The notes: generated from the letters alone by a model not told the origin. DNA of 64,000 bases from Sporanaerobacter acetigenes DSM 13106 (GCF_900130025.1 NZ_FQXR01000002.1:124001-188000); one strand, 5' to 3'. Positions 10,318 to 19,422 are shown, counted from the stretch's first letter. Numbers and translations: made by a program.

Positions 10318-11109
10318 TTATATAATCTTTCTCTCTTTCAGTCTTACTACTAGTGCTCTAGCAGCTTCTTTACTATTTCCTTCTAACATTTCCACAGCAG
10401 AAGCTTTTCCTTGTGGTGTGAAAGATTTGCTAACTTGAGTTGGTGATCCATCAAGACCTAGATTGTCTCTATCAACTTCATAATCATTAGCCGTCCATAC
10501 AGTAACTTTGTTTTCTCTATATGCTTTATAAATTCCTTTTATTGATGGATATCTAGGTTCATTTAATTCCTTAATTGCAGTAAGTAATACTGGCATTTCT
10601 GATTCAACTACAAAATATCCATCTTCCAATGCTCTTTTAGCTCTAACTTTTCCGTCCAATATTTCTAGTTCTTCTACATAAGTAATTTGAGGAATTCCTA
10701 AATGTTCAGCAATTTGTGGACCTACTTGTGCGGTATCTCCATCAATAGCTTGTCTACCACAGAATATAATATCATAATCTCCTATGTTCTTAATAGCTCC
10801 TGCTATTGCTGTAGATGTTGCCCATGTATCAGAACCTGCAAAAGCTCTATCACTTAAAAGTATTGCTTCGTCAGCACCCATAGCCAATGCTTCTTTTAAA
10901 GCTACATCAGCTTGTGGTGGTCCCATGCTCAAAATAGTAACTTTTGTATCTGGACATGCATCTTTTATCTTCAAAGCTTCTTCTAAAGCATTTCTATCGT
11001 CAGGGTTTATAATACTTGGAACTCCTTCACGAATTAAAGTTCCTTTAACTGGATCAATTTTTACTTCATTTGTATCAGGAACTTGCTTTAAACATACTAT
11101 GATATTCAT
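10318..11109 (-). CDS. etfB: Electron transfer flavoprotein beta subunit
   Basis: This 263-residue partner of EtfA carries the second flavin or nucleotide site. The start MNIIVCLKQVPDTNEVKID and the CGRQAIDGDTAQVGP signature are diagnostic. In bifurcating Etfs this subunit binds the bifurcating FAD. It is encoded 36 bases before etfA and 18 bases after bcd, all with strong ribosome sites, so the three are made together. Confidence 0.96.
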   Translation of the reverse strand: MNIIVCLKQVPDTNEVKIDPVKGTLIREGVPSIINPDDRNALEEALKIKDACPDTKVTILSMGPPQADVALKEALAMGADEAILLSDRAFAGSDTWATSTAIAGAIKNIGDYDIIFCGRQAIDGDTAQVGPQIAEHLGIPQITYVEELEILDGKVRAKRALEDGYFVVESEMPVLLTAIKELNEPRYPSIKGIYKAYRENKVTVWTANDYEVDRDNLGLDGSPTQVSKSFTPQGKASAVEMLEGNSKEAARALVVRLKERKII

Positions 11110-11127
11110 AACTTCCTCCTCCTTTAT

Positions 11128-12267
11128 TTATCTTAATAAACTACCTGCAATAACCATTTGTTGTACTTGAGAAGTACCTTCATATATTTCAGTTATCTTA
11201 GCATCTCTCATCATTCTTTCAATTGGGTAATCTTTAGTATATCCATATCCACCATGTAATTGAACACATTTAGTAGTTACATCCATAGCAGTATTTGCTG
11301 CAAACAATTTTGCCATAGCTGCTTCTTTGTTGTAAGGAAGTCCATTTGCCTTATTAAAAGCTGCTCTATAAACTAAAAATTTAGCTGCTTCAATTTCAGT
11401 TGCCATATCTGCAACCATCCATTGCAATCCTTGGAATTTAGCTATTGGTCTACCAAATTGTTTTCTTTCTTTTAAATATTTAACAGTTTCTTCTAATGCA
11501 CCTTCTGCAATTCCAAGTGCTTGAGAAGCAATTCCTATTCTACCACCATCTAAAGTAGTCATAGCGATTTTAAAACCTTTTCCTAATTCTCCAAGCAAGT
11601 TTTCTTTTGGAACTACACAGTTTTGGAAAATAAGCTCTGCAGTTGAAGAGGCTCTAATTCCCATCTTATCTTCTATTTTTCCGATGCTGAATCCTGGAAA
11701 ATCCTTTTCTACTATAAACGCACTTATTCCTCTAGTTCCTTTTGATCTATCTGTCATAGCAAAAACTATATATACATCTGCCTGTCCACCATTTGTGATG
11801 AATATTTTTGAACCATTAAGTATATAATTGTCTCCATCTTCCACTGCTACAGTTTGTTGTCCAGCTGCATCTGTACCTGCATTTGGTTCAGTTAATGCAA
11901 AAGCCCCCAGTTTTTCCCCTTTTGCCAAAGGTATTAAATATTTTTGTTTCTGTTCTTCTGTCCCGTATTTATATATTGGCCAACATCCCAAAGATGTATG
12001 AGCAGATAAAATAACTCCTGTAGTTGCGCATACTTTTGACAATTCTTCAACAGCTATAGCGTAAGCCAACTCATCTCCTCCAGCTCCGCCATATTCTTCA
12101 GGGAAAGGTATACCAAGCATATTGTATCTAGCCATTTTTTCTACATTTTCTCTTGGGAACCTTTCAGTTTCATCAATTTCCGCTGCAATTGGCTTTACTT
12201 CTTTTTCAGCGAAATCCCTCATTACATTTCTAACCATTTCTTGCTCTTTCGTTAAAGTGAAATTCAT
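11128..12267 (-). CDS. Short-chain acyl-CoA dehydrogenase (butyryl-CoA dehydrogenase-like)
   Basis: This FAD enzyme interconverts an acyl-CoA and its 2-enoyl-CoA. The 379-residue length and N-terminus [14 protein letters not shown] match clostridial butyryl-CoA dehydrogenases. The catalytic base is Glu363 in IYEGTSQVQ; flavin-binding segments include [12 protein letters not shown] and [11 protein letters not shown]. Adjacent etfB-etfA makes a dehydrogenase/Etf complex likely. No crotonase, hydroxyacyl-CoA dehydrogenase or thiolase is nearby, so the acyl substrate could be butyryl-CoA or a branched acyl-CoA from amino acid fermentation. A Rex-like site lies upstream. Confidence 0.9.
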   Translation of the reverse strand: MNFTLTKEQEMVRNVMRDFAEKEVKPIAAEIDETERFPRENVEKMARYNMLGIPFPEEYGGAGGDELAYAIAVEELSKVCATTGVILSAHTSLGCWPIYKYGTEEQKQKYLIPLAKGEKLGAFALTEPNAGTDAAGQQTVAVEDGDNYILNGSKIFITNGGQADVYIVFAMTDRSKGTRGISAFIVEKDFPGFSIGKIEDKMGIRASSTAELIFQNCVVPKENLLGELGKGFKIAMTTLDGGRIGIASQALGIAEGALEETVKYLKERKQFGRPIAKFQGLQWMVADMATEIEAAKFLVYRAAFNKANGLPYNKEAAMAKLFAANTAMDVTTKCVQLHGGYGYTKDYPIERMMRDAKITEIYEGTSQVQQMVIAGSLLR

Positions 12268-12348
12268 ATTATATTTCCCTCCCTATAATATTGGCTAAAT
12301 ATTGTCCACATATATTATAATTCATTTCCAATTTTATTTCTACAACAT

Positions 12349-12366
12349 TTGTTAATTATTTATCTT
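12349..12366. promoter_or_regulatory. Candidate Rex operator upstream of bcd-etfBA
   Basis: TTGTTAA-TTAT-TTATCTT matches the clostridial Rex palindrome (TTGTTAA, 4 bases, TTAACAA) perfectly in one half and at 4 of 7 positions in the other. It lies about 80 bases before bcd, and rex is the next gene. A second TTGTTAA half-site starts at 12367. Confidence 0.35.
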
Positions 12367-12405
12367 TGTTAATATTGTATTTTTGTCTGTTTTATATCTA
12401 CATGG

Positions 12406-12450
12406 CAAAAAAAGCCAATATATCCCTACAAACATATGATATATTGGCCC
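12406..12450 (-). terminator. Intrinsic terminator of rex
   Basis: Arms GCCAATATATC (12414-12424) and GATATATTGGC (12438-12448) form a perfect 11-bp stem. Seven Ts follow on the minus strand. Confidence 0.85.
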
Positions 12451-12534
12451 TTTAGAGCATATAAAATTTAAATTGACTGTAGAACAAGTAAAATAATCAC
12501 AATTTATACGTCATTTAGTTAACGATGTTTCCTA

Positions 12535-13185
12535 CTAGGATTCAGTATCAAAACTAGGATGATTTTTCAAAAAATAAGACAATGTAAACAAACTTTCATT
12601 TAAATGTACATTTTCTACAACAATATCATCTGGCACTATTAAGTCAGCAGGAGCAAAATTCCATATACCTTTTATTCCACTTCTTGCATATATGTCTGCA
12701 ACCTCTTGAGCATTATCTTTAGGAGTTGTTATGATTCCAATTTCTACATCATTATCCTTTATAAATTGTGACAACAAATCTACATCTCTGATTTCAATAT
12801 CTCTGATTTTTAATCCAATCATTTTAGGATTTTTATCAAACAATGACAATACTTTAACTCCTGCATCTTCAAATCCCTTATAATTTGCTATAGCCTGACC
12901 TAGATTACCTGCACCAGCAATTACGGCATTGTACATTTTATCTAATCCCAATATTATGCCCAATTCTTTGTGTAAATCCTCCACATTGTAACCATAACCC
13001 TGTTGGCCAAATCCTCCGAAATTGTTTAAATCTTGTCTTATTTGAGAAGCTGTAAAACCTGTCAACTTGCTCAATTCCTGTGATGAAATTCTAGTTATTC
13101 CTTTGTTAAGAAGTTCTCCCAAATACCTATAATATTTAGGAAGTCTTCTTATGACTGTCATTGAAACTTTACTTTCCCTATCCAT
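12535..13185 (-). CDS. rex: Redox-sensing transcriptional repressor Rex
   Basis: Rex senses the NADH/NAD+ ratio: it binds operators when NAD+ is abundant and lets go when NADH rises. The 216-residue protein has an N-terminal winged helix (ISSQELSKLTGFTASQIRQD), the Rex-typical FGGFGQQGYGY linker, then a Rossmann fold with GAGNLGQ and a C-terminal swapped helix. ATG 13185 was chosen because MDRESKVSM begins just after AGAGGAAG; the twelve-residue upstream extension is not family-like. Adjacent bcd-etf genes are classical Rex targets in clostridia. Confidence 0.95.
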   Translation of the reverse strand: MDRESKVSMTVIRRLPKYYRYLGELLNKGITRISSQELSKLTGFTASQIRQDLNNFGGFGQQGYGYNVEDLHKELGIILGLDKMYNAVIAGAGNLGQAIANYKGFEDAGVKVLSLFDKNPKMIGLKIRDIEIRDVDLLSQFIKDNDVEIGIITTPKDNAQEVADIYARSGIKGIWNFAPADLIVPDDIVVENVHLNESLFTLSYFLKNHPSFDTES

Positions 13186-13413
13186 ATTCAAACTTCCTCT
13201 CCTACCATCAAATTTTGACAAATCACTTTTTCAAATTATATCATTTCTATATTTATATGTCAATTTCAGGTAACAATTTATACCCTTTCTCTTCTATTAT
13301 ACCTCATTTTTTCATCTTTCTATCATTATTTATTATTTTTATATTATATTTTTTGAATATATATATTTTTTATTGAAATACTAAAAAATATAATACTCAA
13401 AGGAGGCATTTTT

Positions 13414-13626
13414 ATGGCAAGTAAAGAGCAACTGCGAAAGGTGGCAACACACTGTGATGAGTACAATATGAAGGAAGACTTTTCTGTGGAACTGTCTTCT
13501 GACTTCAGTGTTGAAGATATAAAAAGTTGTGAAAACTGTATTCATTTCACAAGAGATCATAAATGCGATATAGACCTTGTAGATAAAGTTTTATCTAGTT
13601 TGGCAATGGAATTAGATAAAAGATAG
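13414..13626 (+). CDS. Small conserved cysteine-containing protein of unknown function
   Basis: This 70-residue, acidic, soluble protein has no signal peptide or membrane segment. Visible features are a CENC pair near residue 39 and a later Cys (HKCDID), which with an early Cys (THCDEY) could make a small metal or disulfide site. I do not recognise a named family. It has a strong ribosome site (AAAGGAGG), its own terminator that overlaps its stop codon, and is divergent from rex. Codon use looks like its neighbours. Confidence 0.75.
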   Translation: MASKEQLRKVATHCDEYNMKEDFSVELSSDFSVEDIKSCENCIHFTRDHKCDIDLVDKVLSSLAMELDKR

Positions 13627-13656
13627 TCCTTAATCTTTCATAGGACTATCTTTTTT
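13621..13656 (+). terminator. Intrinsic terminator
   Basis: AGATAGTCCT (13621-13630) pairs with AGGACTATCT (13642-13651), followed by a T-run. The stop codon of the small gene is inside the stem. Confidence 0.85.
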
Positions 13657-13697
13657 GGTAAAATTAAATTAAAGTGTTTATATAGGAGTGAATAAAA

Positions 13698-15614
13698 ATG
13701 ATAGTACTATCTTGCAACAATTTATCTAAAACTTTTATAGTTGATACCATACTGGATAATATAACTTTTTCCATAAATAGTGGAGAAAAGATTGGTCTTG
13801 TAGGACTAAATGGTTCTGGAAAAACAACTCTTTTCAATATTTTAGCTGGAGAAATTTCTAAAGACAGCGGAGATATATATGTTCAAAAAGATTTAAAAAT
13901 AGGATATCTAAAACAACATGTTCAAATTCAAAGTGACAAAACTGTATTTGAAGAATGCCTAGAAGTCTTTGTACCTATAATAGAAATGGAAAAAAACTTA
14001 AGAGAACTCGAAAAACAAATAAGTATAGAAGGAACAAAAGGTGAAACACAAAAACTAAATAAACTCATGGAAGAGTATTCTGATCTATTAGAAGAGTTTT
14101 CAAATAAAAATGGATATGGATTTAAGAGTGAAATAAAAGGTGTTTTAAAAGGCCTTGGTTTTTCTGATGAAGATATGGAAAAAGAAATAAACAAATTGAG
14201 TGGTGGGCAAAAAGCTAGATTGTCTTTAGGAAAACTACTTCTTGAAAAGCCTGATTTGCTTTTATTGGACGAGCCTACCAACCATTTGGATATAGAAGCT
14301 GTCACTTGGCTGGAAAAATTCCTAAAAGAATACACTGGAACTGCCCTCATCATATCCCATGACAGGTACTTTTTAGACAATGTTGTAGACAAAATATTTC
14401 AACTAGAAAATTTAACTCTTAAAACCTACAATGGGAATTATACTGAATTTATGAAAAAACGAAAAATAGAAATGGAACTTTTGAAAAAACAATATGACAA
14501 TCAACAAAAGGAAATAGAAAGACAAGAAGAAATAATCAAGAGATTTTTAAGCTATGGTGGACAAAGATATATAAAACAAGCTCAAAGTAGGCAAAAACTC
14601 CTTGAAAAAATGAAAAAGGTGGACAAACCTGCAGCTGATGGGAAAAAAACAAAATTGAAATTTGAACCTAAAATAGAAAGTGGAAGAGAAGTGCTTAAAA
14701 TAGATGAAGTAAGCAAATCTTTTGACGATGGTGTATTATTTAAAAATGTAAATTTCAATGTCTATAGAGGTGAAAAAGTAGGACTCATTGGGCCTAATGG
14801 AATAGGTAAAACTACTTTATTTAAAATGATATTGAAAAAAACATATCAAACTAGCGGAGATATAGCACTTGGGTCCAATGTTCATATTGGGTATTTTGAT
14901 CAAGAACAGGAAAACTTAAATCCTGACAAAACTATAATTGATGAAATATGGGATGAAAACCCTGATTTAGATTATTATCAAATAAGAACTTATTTAAGTC
15001 AATTTTTATTTTTGGGTGATGATATATTTAAAGAAATAGGAGATTTAAGTGGTGGTGAAAGAAGCAGGGTATCCCTACTTAAACTTATGCTCTCTAAATC
15101 TAATTTTCTTTTAATGGACGAACCCACCAATCATTTGGACATAGACTCAAAAGAAGTTCTCGAAGGAGCTTTAGAAAGATATAATGGAACAATTTTAGTT
15201 ATTTCTCATGACAGATATTTCTTAAACAAAGTGACAAATAAAATAATTGAGTTGTCTAAAGATGGCACTGAAGAATTTTTGGGGAATTATGATTATTATT
15301 TAGAAAAGAAAAATCAAGTCATAGAAGATTATGAAGAAGAAGAAACTAAAACTAAAACTCAAATGAAAATTGAAAGAAAAAAAGAAAGAGAAAAAAAAGA
15401 AAAAGAAAAAGAAAGAAAAATGGAAATTGCAAAGCTAGAAAATTTAATTGCAAATGAGGAGGAAAAAATCAAAGAAATAGATGCTCTAATGTGCAAACCC
15501 GAAATATATGATGAACCAGAAAAAGTACAGGACTTAGCCATGAAAAGAGATGAAGTTCAAAACAGATTAGATATGCTATATGAAGAATGGATTAATTTTA
15601 CAGAAAGCTCATAG
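13698..15614 (+). CDS. ABC-F family ATP-binding protein (Uup/YdiF-like)
   Basis: This 638-residue soluble protein has two tandem ATPase domains and no membrane helices, the ABC-F pattern of ribosome-associated factors. Domain 1 has GLNGSGKTT, LSGGQKARLSLG and LLLLDEPTNHLD; a charged linker with SRQKLLEKMKK joins domain 2 (GPNGIGKTT, LSGGERSRVSL, LLMDEPTNHLD). A Lys/Glu-rich C-terminal coiled coil of about 90 residues follows, as in Uup/YdiF types that bind nucleic acid or resolve stalled ribosomes. Nothing singles out antibiotic resistance. It starts 72 bases after the small Cys gene and has its own ribosome site, AGGAGTG. Confidence 0.93.
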   Translation: MIVLSCNNLSKTFIVDTILDNITFSINSGEKIGLVGLNGSGKTTLFNILAGEISKDSGDIYVQKDLKIGYLKQHVQIQSDKTVFEECLEVFVPIIEMEKNLRELEKQISIEGTKGETQKLNKLMEEYSDLLEEFSNKNGYGFKSEIKGVLKGLGFSDEDMEKEINKLSGGQKARLSLGKLLLEKPDLLLLDEPTNHLDIEAVTWLEKFLKEYTGTALIISHDRYFLDNVVDKIFQLENLTLKTYNGNYTEFMKKRKIEMELLKKQYDNQQKEIERQEEIIKRFLSYGGQRYIKQAQSRQKLLEKMKKVDKPAADGKKTKLKFEPKIESGREVLKIDEVSKSFDDGVLFKNVNFNVYRGEKVGLIGPNGIGKTTLFKMILKKTYQTSGDIALGSNVHIGYFDQEQENLNPDKTIIDEIWDENPDLDYYQIRTYLSQFLFLGDDIFKEIGDLSGGERSRVSLLKLMLSKSNFLLMDEPTNHLDIDSKEVLEGALERYNGTILVISHDRYFLNKVTNKIIELSKDGTEEFLGNYDYYLEKKNQVIEDYEEEETKTKTQMKIERKKEREKKEKEKERKMEIAKLENLIANEEEKIKEIDALMCKPEIYDEPEKVQDLAMKRDEVQNRLDMLYEEWINFTESS

Positions 15615-15630
15615 AAATTTTGTCCCCAAC

Positions 15631-15763
15631 AAATCCACATCTTATTCACATTATCCACATATTTATCCACAAGTATTTTAGCTGTTTTAACTTAATTTTT
15701 TGGTTTTTTCCACATTATCCACACTTTTTCTCCCAAATTTTCATGAACTGTGTGGATAATGTG
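15631..15763. other. DnaA-box cluster 1 (convergent intergenic region)
   Basis: Five perfect matches to TTATNCACA occur within 118 bases: plus strand at 15642, 15651, 15663 and 15715, minus strand at 15751-15759. A weaker match (AAATCCACA) is at 15631. The fourth and fifth lie in the arms of a 14-bp perfect inverted repeat (CACATTATCCACAC, 15711-15724, with its complement at 15750-15763). The region is between converging gene ends, with no dnaA or dnaN nearby, so a DnaA-binding reservoir is more likely than the main origin. Confidence 0.7.
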
Positions 15764-15778
15764 TGCAAAATTTGTTGA

Positions 15779-16801
15779 TTATTTAAACCCTAACTCTAAA
15801 TTTGGCTCTACATTTAAGTCAAAATTAGAGATATATCCACCCATATAGTTAAAATATGCAGCAGAACCTATCATGGCAGCATTGTCTGTGCATAAAATTG
15901 TTGATGGATATTTTATATCTATTCCTTCTTTATTTCCTCTTTCTAGAAACATATTTCTAAGTCCTTTATTTGCTGCTACACCACCTGCCACTACTATAGT
16001 TTTAGATTTTCTTTCAATAGCAAGTCTTATGGTTTTTTCTACAAGAACTTCTGTTGCTGCAGCTTGAAAACTTGCCGCTACATCTTCTATTGCTATTTCT
16101 TCTCCCATTTGCTTTGCATGATTTAGATAGTTTAGTACAGCAGTTTTTAATCCACTAAAACTAAAATCATAACTATCTTCTTCTAAACAAGGTCTTGGAA
16201 AATTTATTGCCTGACTATTTCCCTCTAATGACAATTTATCTATAAGAGGTCCTCCTGGATAGGGAAGCCCTAGGGATCTTGCTACTTTGTCAAAAGCTTC
16301 TCCAGCTGCATCATCTCTTGTCCTTCCTACAAGTTCATAGTCAGTATAAGAATTGGCTTGTACTAAATAAGTATGTCCTCCTGATACTACTAGACAAGTA
16401 AAAGGCGGCTCTAAGTCCTTGTGAGTGATGTAATTGGCACATATATGACCCTCTATGTGGTTTACCCCTACAAGAGGCACATCTAGTGCATAAGCTATAG
16501 CTTTAGCGCTAGATATACCTACAAGAAGTGCACCTACAAGTCCTGGTCCTCTAGTCACACCTACTATATCAATATCTTTAAATGTAATATTGGCTTCATC
16601 AAGAGCCTGTTGTATGATAGAATTCATGCTTTCTATATGTTTTCTTGAAGCAACTTCTGGCACTACTCCACCAAATTTTCTATGGATCTCAATTTGTGAT
16701 GAAATAACATTTGAAAAAACTTCCCTGCCGTTTTTCAGCACTGCACAGGAAGTTTCATCACAGGAAGTCTCTATTGCTAATGTCATAATATCTTTTTTCA
16801 C
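15779..16801 (-). CDS. tsaD: tRNA N6-adenosine threonylcarbamoyltransferase TsaD
   Basis: TsaD transfers the threonylcarbamoyl group to A37 of ANN-decoding tRNAs (t6A) as part of the TsaBDE complex. The 340-residue protein has the ASKHA fold start ([11 protein letters not shown]) and metal-binding His115 and His119 in HIEGH, plus GVAANKGLR near the C-terminus. Start GTG 16801 has GAGGTG at ideal spacing; an ATG five codons later is the alternative. It is the last gene of tsaE-tsaB-rimI-tsaD, the conserved clostridial order. Confidence 0.96.
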   Translation of the reverse strand: MKKDIMTLAIETSCDETSCAVLKNGREVFSNVISSQIEIHRKFGGVVPEVASRKHIESMNSIIQQALDEANITFKDIDIVGVTRGPGLVGALLVGISSAKAIAYALDVPLVGVNHIEGHICANYITHKDLEPPFTCLVVSGGHTYLVQANSYTDYELVGRTRDDAAGEAFDKVARSLGLPYPGGPLIDKLSLEGNSQAINFPRPCLEEDSYDFSFSGLKTAVLNYLNHAKQMGEEIAIEDVAASFQAAATEVLVEKTIRLAIERKSKTIVVAGGVAANKGLRNMFLERGNKEGIDIKYPSTILCTDNAAMIGSAAYFNYMGGYISNFDLNVEPNLELGFK

Positions 16802-16824
16802 TATTTTTCACCTCAATCAAGTTT

Positions 16825-17277
16825 CTATTCTACTCTTTTCCACATGATAATTGCATCTTCATTGTTGTCAGAATAATATCCAGGTCGAATACCATATTCT
16901 TTAAACCCATATTTGTCATAAAGGGATTTTGCTACTTCATTGGTCTTTCTCACTTCCAGAGTCATAGCAACAATATTTCTGTCTCTACATATATCTATTA
17001 AACCTTCCATTATTTTATTTCCAACTCCCAGTCCTCTATATTTCTCATGAACTGCAATATTAGTCACATGTCCTTCATCTATTATGAGCCATATTCCACC
17101 ATAGCCTACAACTTTTCCTTGAATTTCTGCTACTACATACTTTGCAAGCATATTTTTAGTTATTTCCAATGTAAAGGCCTCTTTAGGCCAAGGAGTAGCA
17201 AAAGAAGTCTTTTCTATATCTAAGACTTCATCTATATCTTTTTCAAGCATAGGCCTTACTAAAATGTCCATAGACAT
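16825..17277 (-). CDS. rimI: Ribosomal protein alanine N-acetyltransferase RimI
   Basis: This GNAT acetyltransferase (150 residues) acetylates the N-terminal alanine of ribosomal protein S18. The acetyl-CoA loop is in the segment EKYRGLGVGNKIMEG, preceded by the beta strand VTNIAVH. Its place between tsaB and tsaD is the usual one in Firmicutes and supports the name. Start ATG 17277 overlaps the end of tsaB closely; a GTG one codon upstream and an ATG two codons downstream are also possible. Confidence 0.88.
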   Translation of the reverse strand: MSMDILVRPMLEKDIDEVLDIEKTSFATPWPKEAFTLEITKNMLAKYVVAEIQGKVVGYGGIWLIIDEGHVTNIAVHEKYRGLGVGNKIMEGLIDICRDRNIVAMTLEVRKTNEVAKSLYDKYGFKEYGIRPGYYSDNNEDAIIMWKRVE

Positions 17278-17279
17278 CA

Positions 17280-17972
17280 CTACCTTTTCTTATATTCTCT
17301 TTGAGCTTGAGACTCTCTTAGATATTCTGGAACTAAATCAAAATAATTTTCTCTCTGACCTCTATTCCATTTAAGCATTGCCAACTCTCCTAAACTTGAA
17401 GCTCTAGCTCCATTTAAATGTATAGGAGCAAATATGGCCTTAGACCCCAATTTTTCACTTATACTGTCTTTATATATAGCTGTTCCATCGCCATTAAAGA
17501 CAACTTTTTCTTCAAAACTTTGAACTTTTTCTATAAGTTCATCTATTTCCATTATAGTTGGTTCAAACCTATTTATAAGTATGCCATTTTCCCATTGGTA
17601 TATTCCTGTAAAAACTCTATTTCTTCTTGCATCCATTATAGGGACAACTATTCCTCCAAAAGGAATATTAAATGCCAAGGCCTCCAAAGTTGATATTCCC
17701 AAAACTGGTTTATCTACAACATGGGCTAAACTCTTTATTGTAGCCAAACCAATTCTAAGTCCCGTAAAAGAACCTGGCCCTACTGCACCAGCAAATAAAT
17801 CAATTTCCTCAATTTTTAAATTTAGGCTATCCATTATAACCTTTATCATAGGAATAAGTCTTTCTGAATGGGTCATGTCTTGATTTAAATTGTATTCACC
17901 TAGTACTTTTTCTTCATCTAGTACTGCACAAGTAGCTACCATACTAGATGTATCTATAGCTAATACTTTCAA
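17280..17972 (-). CDS. tsaB: tRNA threonylcarbamoyladenosine biosynthesis protein TsaB
   Basis: TsaB is the non-catalytic scaffold paralogue of TsaD in t6A synthesis. The 230-residue protein has an ASKHA-like start (KVLAIDTSSMVATCAV) and the motif GPGSFTGLRIGL, but lacks TsaD's HxxxH metal site. It begins with TTG overlapping the tsaE stop (TTGA), so translation is coupled. The C-terminal region (PEYLRESQAQR) is typical of the family. Confidence 0.94.
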   Translation of the reverse strand: MKVLAIDTSSMVATCAVLDEEKVLGEYNLNQDMTHSERLIPMIKVIMDSLNLKIEEIDLFAGAVGPGSFTGLRIGLATIKSLAHVVDKPVLGISTLEALAFNIPFGGIVVPIMDARRNRVFTGIYQWENGILINRFEPTIMEIDELIEKVQSFEEKVVFNGDGTAIYKDSISEKLGSKAIFAPIHLNGARASSLGELAMLKWNRGQRENYFDLVPEYLRESQAQREYKKR

Positions 17973-18427
17973 TCTCTCTTCAACTCCTCTATTATGCTTT
18001 TGTTTCTTTCTCCACTACCATATATATTAAGTATTCTCTCTTCATCATTGGAGCCTCTATTTATTTCTATGGTGAGTACATCTTCTGGAAGAACGTTTTT
18101 TATTTTATTTGCCCATTCTATAATAGACACTCCATTAGAATAAAAATATTCTTCAAATCCTAAATCATATATACTTTCTACTTCTTCTAGTCTATATACA
18201 TCAAAATGGTATAGTGGAACTCTTCCCCTGTACTCATTTATTAGAGTAAAAGTAGGACTTGTCACATATTCCTCTACATCTAATCCTTTGGCTATGGATT
18301 TAGTCATAGTAGTTTTCCCTGCTCCTAAATCCCCTATTAGACAAATAATTTCTCCACCTTTTAATATTTTACCCAATTTGTACCCAAATTGTTCTGTATC
18401 TTTTGTATTTTTAAGTATCAATTCCAT
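17969..18427 (-). CDS. tsaE: tRNA threonylcarbamoyladenosine biosynthesis ATPase TsaE
   Basis: TsaE is a small P-loop ATPase that resets the TsaBD complex. The 152 residues carry Walker A GDLGAGKT (32-39), the switch-like TSPTFTLINEY, and the LYHFDVYRL strand found in the whole family. It is the first gene of the four-gene cluster and overlaps tsaB by four bases. Confidence 0.95.
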   Translation of the reverse strand: MELILKNTKDTEQFGYKLGKILKGGEIICLIGDLGAGKTTMTKSIAKGLDVEEYVTSPTFTLINEYRGRVPLYHFDVYRLEEVESIYDLGFEEYFYSNGVSIIEWANKIKNVLPEDVLTIEINRGSNDEERILNIYGSGERNKSIIEELKRD

Positions 18428-18492
18428 CTAAACTCAACCTTTCCATCCATAAACTATATATAATTATAGCATTCCCATAAAGTTTAAGCCAT

Positions 18493-18541
18493 AAAAAAAC
18501 TAGAGTCAAGGGGCAAATTGATATGCTCCTTAACTCTAGTT
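18493..18541 (-). terminator. Intrinsic terminator after ribU
   Basis: A long stem (ACTAGAGT-AAGG-GCA with its complement, two mismatches, arms from 18499 and to 18540) is followed on the minus strand by a run of Ts. It also separates ribU from tsaE. Confidence 0.85.
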
Positions 18542-18542
18542 T

Positions 18543-19151
18543 TTATCTATGAAGTACTGGTGATACTTTTTTATATAAAAGCAATGTAATCAACGTAACT
18601 ATTGCACCCTTAATCAAATTGAAAGGTGCTACTGCATATACTATAAGAGACTTTAAATCCACTACATATTTGTTAACTGCACTGCCCATAGCAACAATTT
18701 TATCTAATGGCATTCCAAACAATTTTGCATAGAAAGGTATCATTATGAAATAATTTGCAAAAGACATAACTACTGTCATAGCTATAGTACCTAAAATCAT
18801 TCCAACAACTGCATTTTTCAAATTCTTTTCTTTATGATACATCCATCCTGCCACACATACAAATACACTTCCTACAACAAAGTTTGCAAGTTCCCCTACT
18901 ACCATAGTGGAAGTTCCCCTTATGACAATGTGTAGTATATTTTTTATAAGTTCTATTAAAACTCCGGCCATTGGTCCTAATGCAAAAGCTCCCATAAGAG
19001 CCGGTACTTCGCTTAGGTCCATTTTCAAAAACCCTGGTGCAAACCATAGTGGAAATTCAATGAGCATAAGTACAAATGAAACAGCTGAAAGAATCCCAAT
19101 TTTGGTCAACATCTTTGTTGACATCTTACCTTTTTCTTTTTTCAATTCCAT
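18543..19151 (-). CDS. ribU: ECF transporter S component, riboflavin-specific RibU
   Basis: RibU is the membrane substrate-binding subunit that captures riboflavin and docks to the shared EcfAA'T energising module. The 202-residue protein has about six membrane helices. FxKMDLSEVPALMGAFALGP is the conserved RibU loop region. Start ATG 19151 follows GGAGGG; a slightly longer reading adds MEGFF. The FMN riboswitch directly upstream makes the specificity nearly certain. Energising subunits are not in the window. Confidence 0.95.
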   Translation of the reverse strand: MELKKEKGKMSTKMLTKIGILSAVSFVLMLIEFPLWFAPGFLKMDLSEVPALMGAFALGPMAGVLIELIKNILHIVIRGTSTMVVGELANFVVGSVFVCVAGWMYHKEKNLKNAVVGMILGTIAMTVVMSFANYFIMIPFYAKLFGMPLDKIVAMGSAVNKYVVDLKSLIVYAVAPFNLIKGAIVTLITLLLYKKVSPVLHR

Positions 19152-19201
19152 AAAAAATCCCTCCAAGTATAATATTTCTCCAGGGACTTAAGAAGGATTA
19201 C

Positions 19202-19227
19202 AAAACCCCGAAGGAAAACCTTCGGGG
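19202..19227 (-). terminator. Riboswitch-controlled terminator
   Basis: The stem CCCCGAAGG / CCTTCGGGG (19206-19214 and 19219-19227) with an AAAA loop is followed by TTTT on the minus strand. It lies between the FMN aptamer and ribU and is the likely expression platform. Confidence 0.85.
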
Positions 19228-19252
19228 CAAAATATACTTTTTAAGTATACAA

Positions 19253-19373
19253 TATCTTCTTCCATCCAGACTTTAACTGTCGGCTTTGGATTTTCACCAA
19301 ATCAACCACATAAACGATATATGGCTCGCGGGCTATAACCGCCGGTGAGGAATTGCACCTCGCCCTGAAGATT
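19253..19373 (-). ncRNA. FMN riboswitch (RFN element)
   Basis: Read on the minus strand, the conserved blocks are present in order: ATCTTCAGGGCGAGGTG, CACCGGCGGTTATAGCCC, GCGAGCC, GATTTGGTGAAAATCC, CCGACAGTTAAAGTC and GGATGGAAGAAGAT. The outer stem ATCTTC / GAAGAT closes the aptamer. FMN binding should favour the downstream terminator and shut off ribU. Confidence 0.97.
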
Positions 19374-19422
19374 ATTTATTTATACCTTCATTATACAATA
19401 TAAATAAAATATATGTCAACTT

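Noticed and set aside
13698-15614. Antibiotic-resistance ABC-F (Vga/Lsa/Msr type)
   Set aside because: The long charged C-terminal coiled coil and housekeeping context match Uup/YdiF-type proteins; no resistance-specific feature is visible.
15615-15778. DnaA-box cluster 1 as the chromosomal origin
   Set aside because: dnaA, dnaN, recF, rpmH and gyrase genes are all absent nearby and there is no clear AT-rich unwinding block with DnaA-trio repeats; a reservoir or regulatory site fits better.
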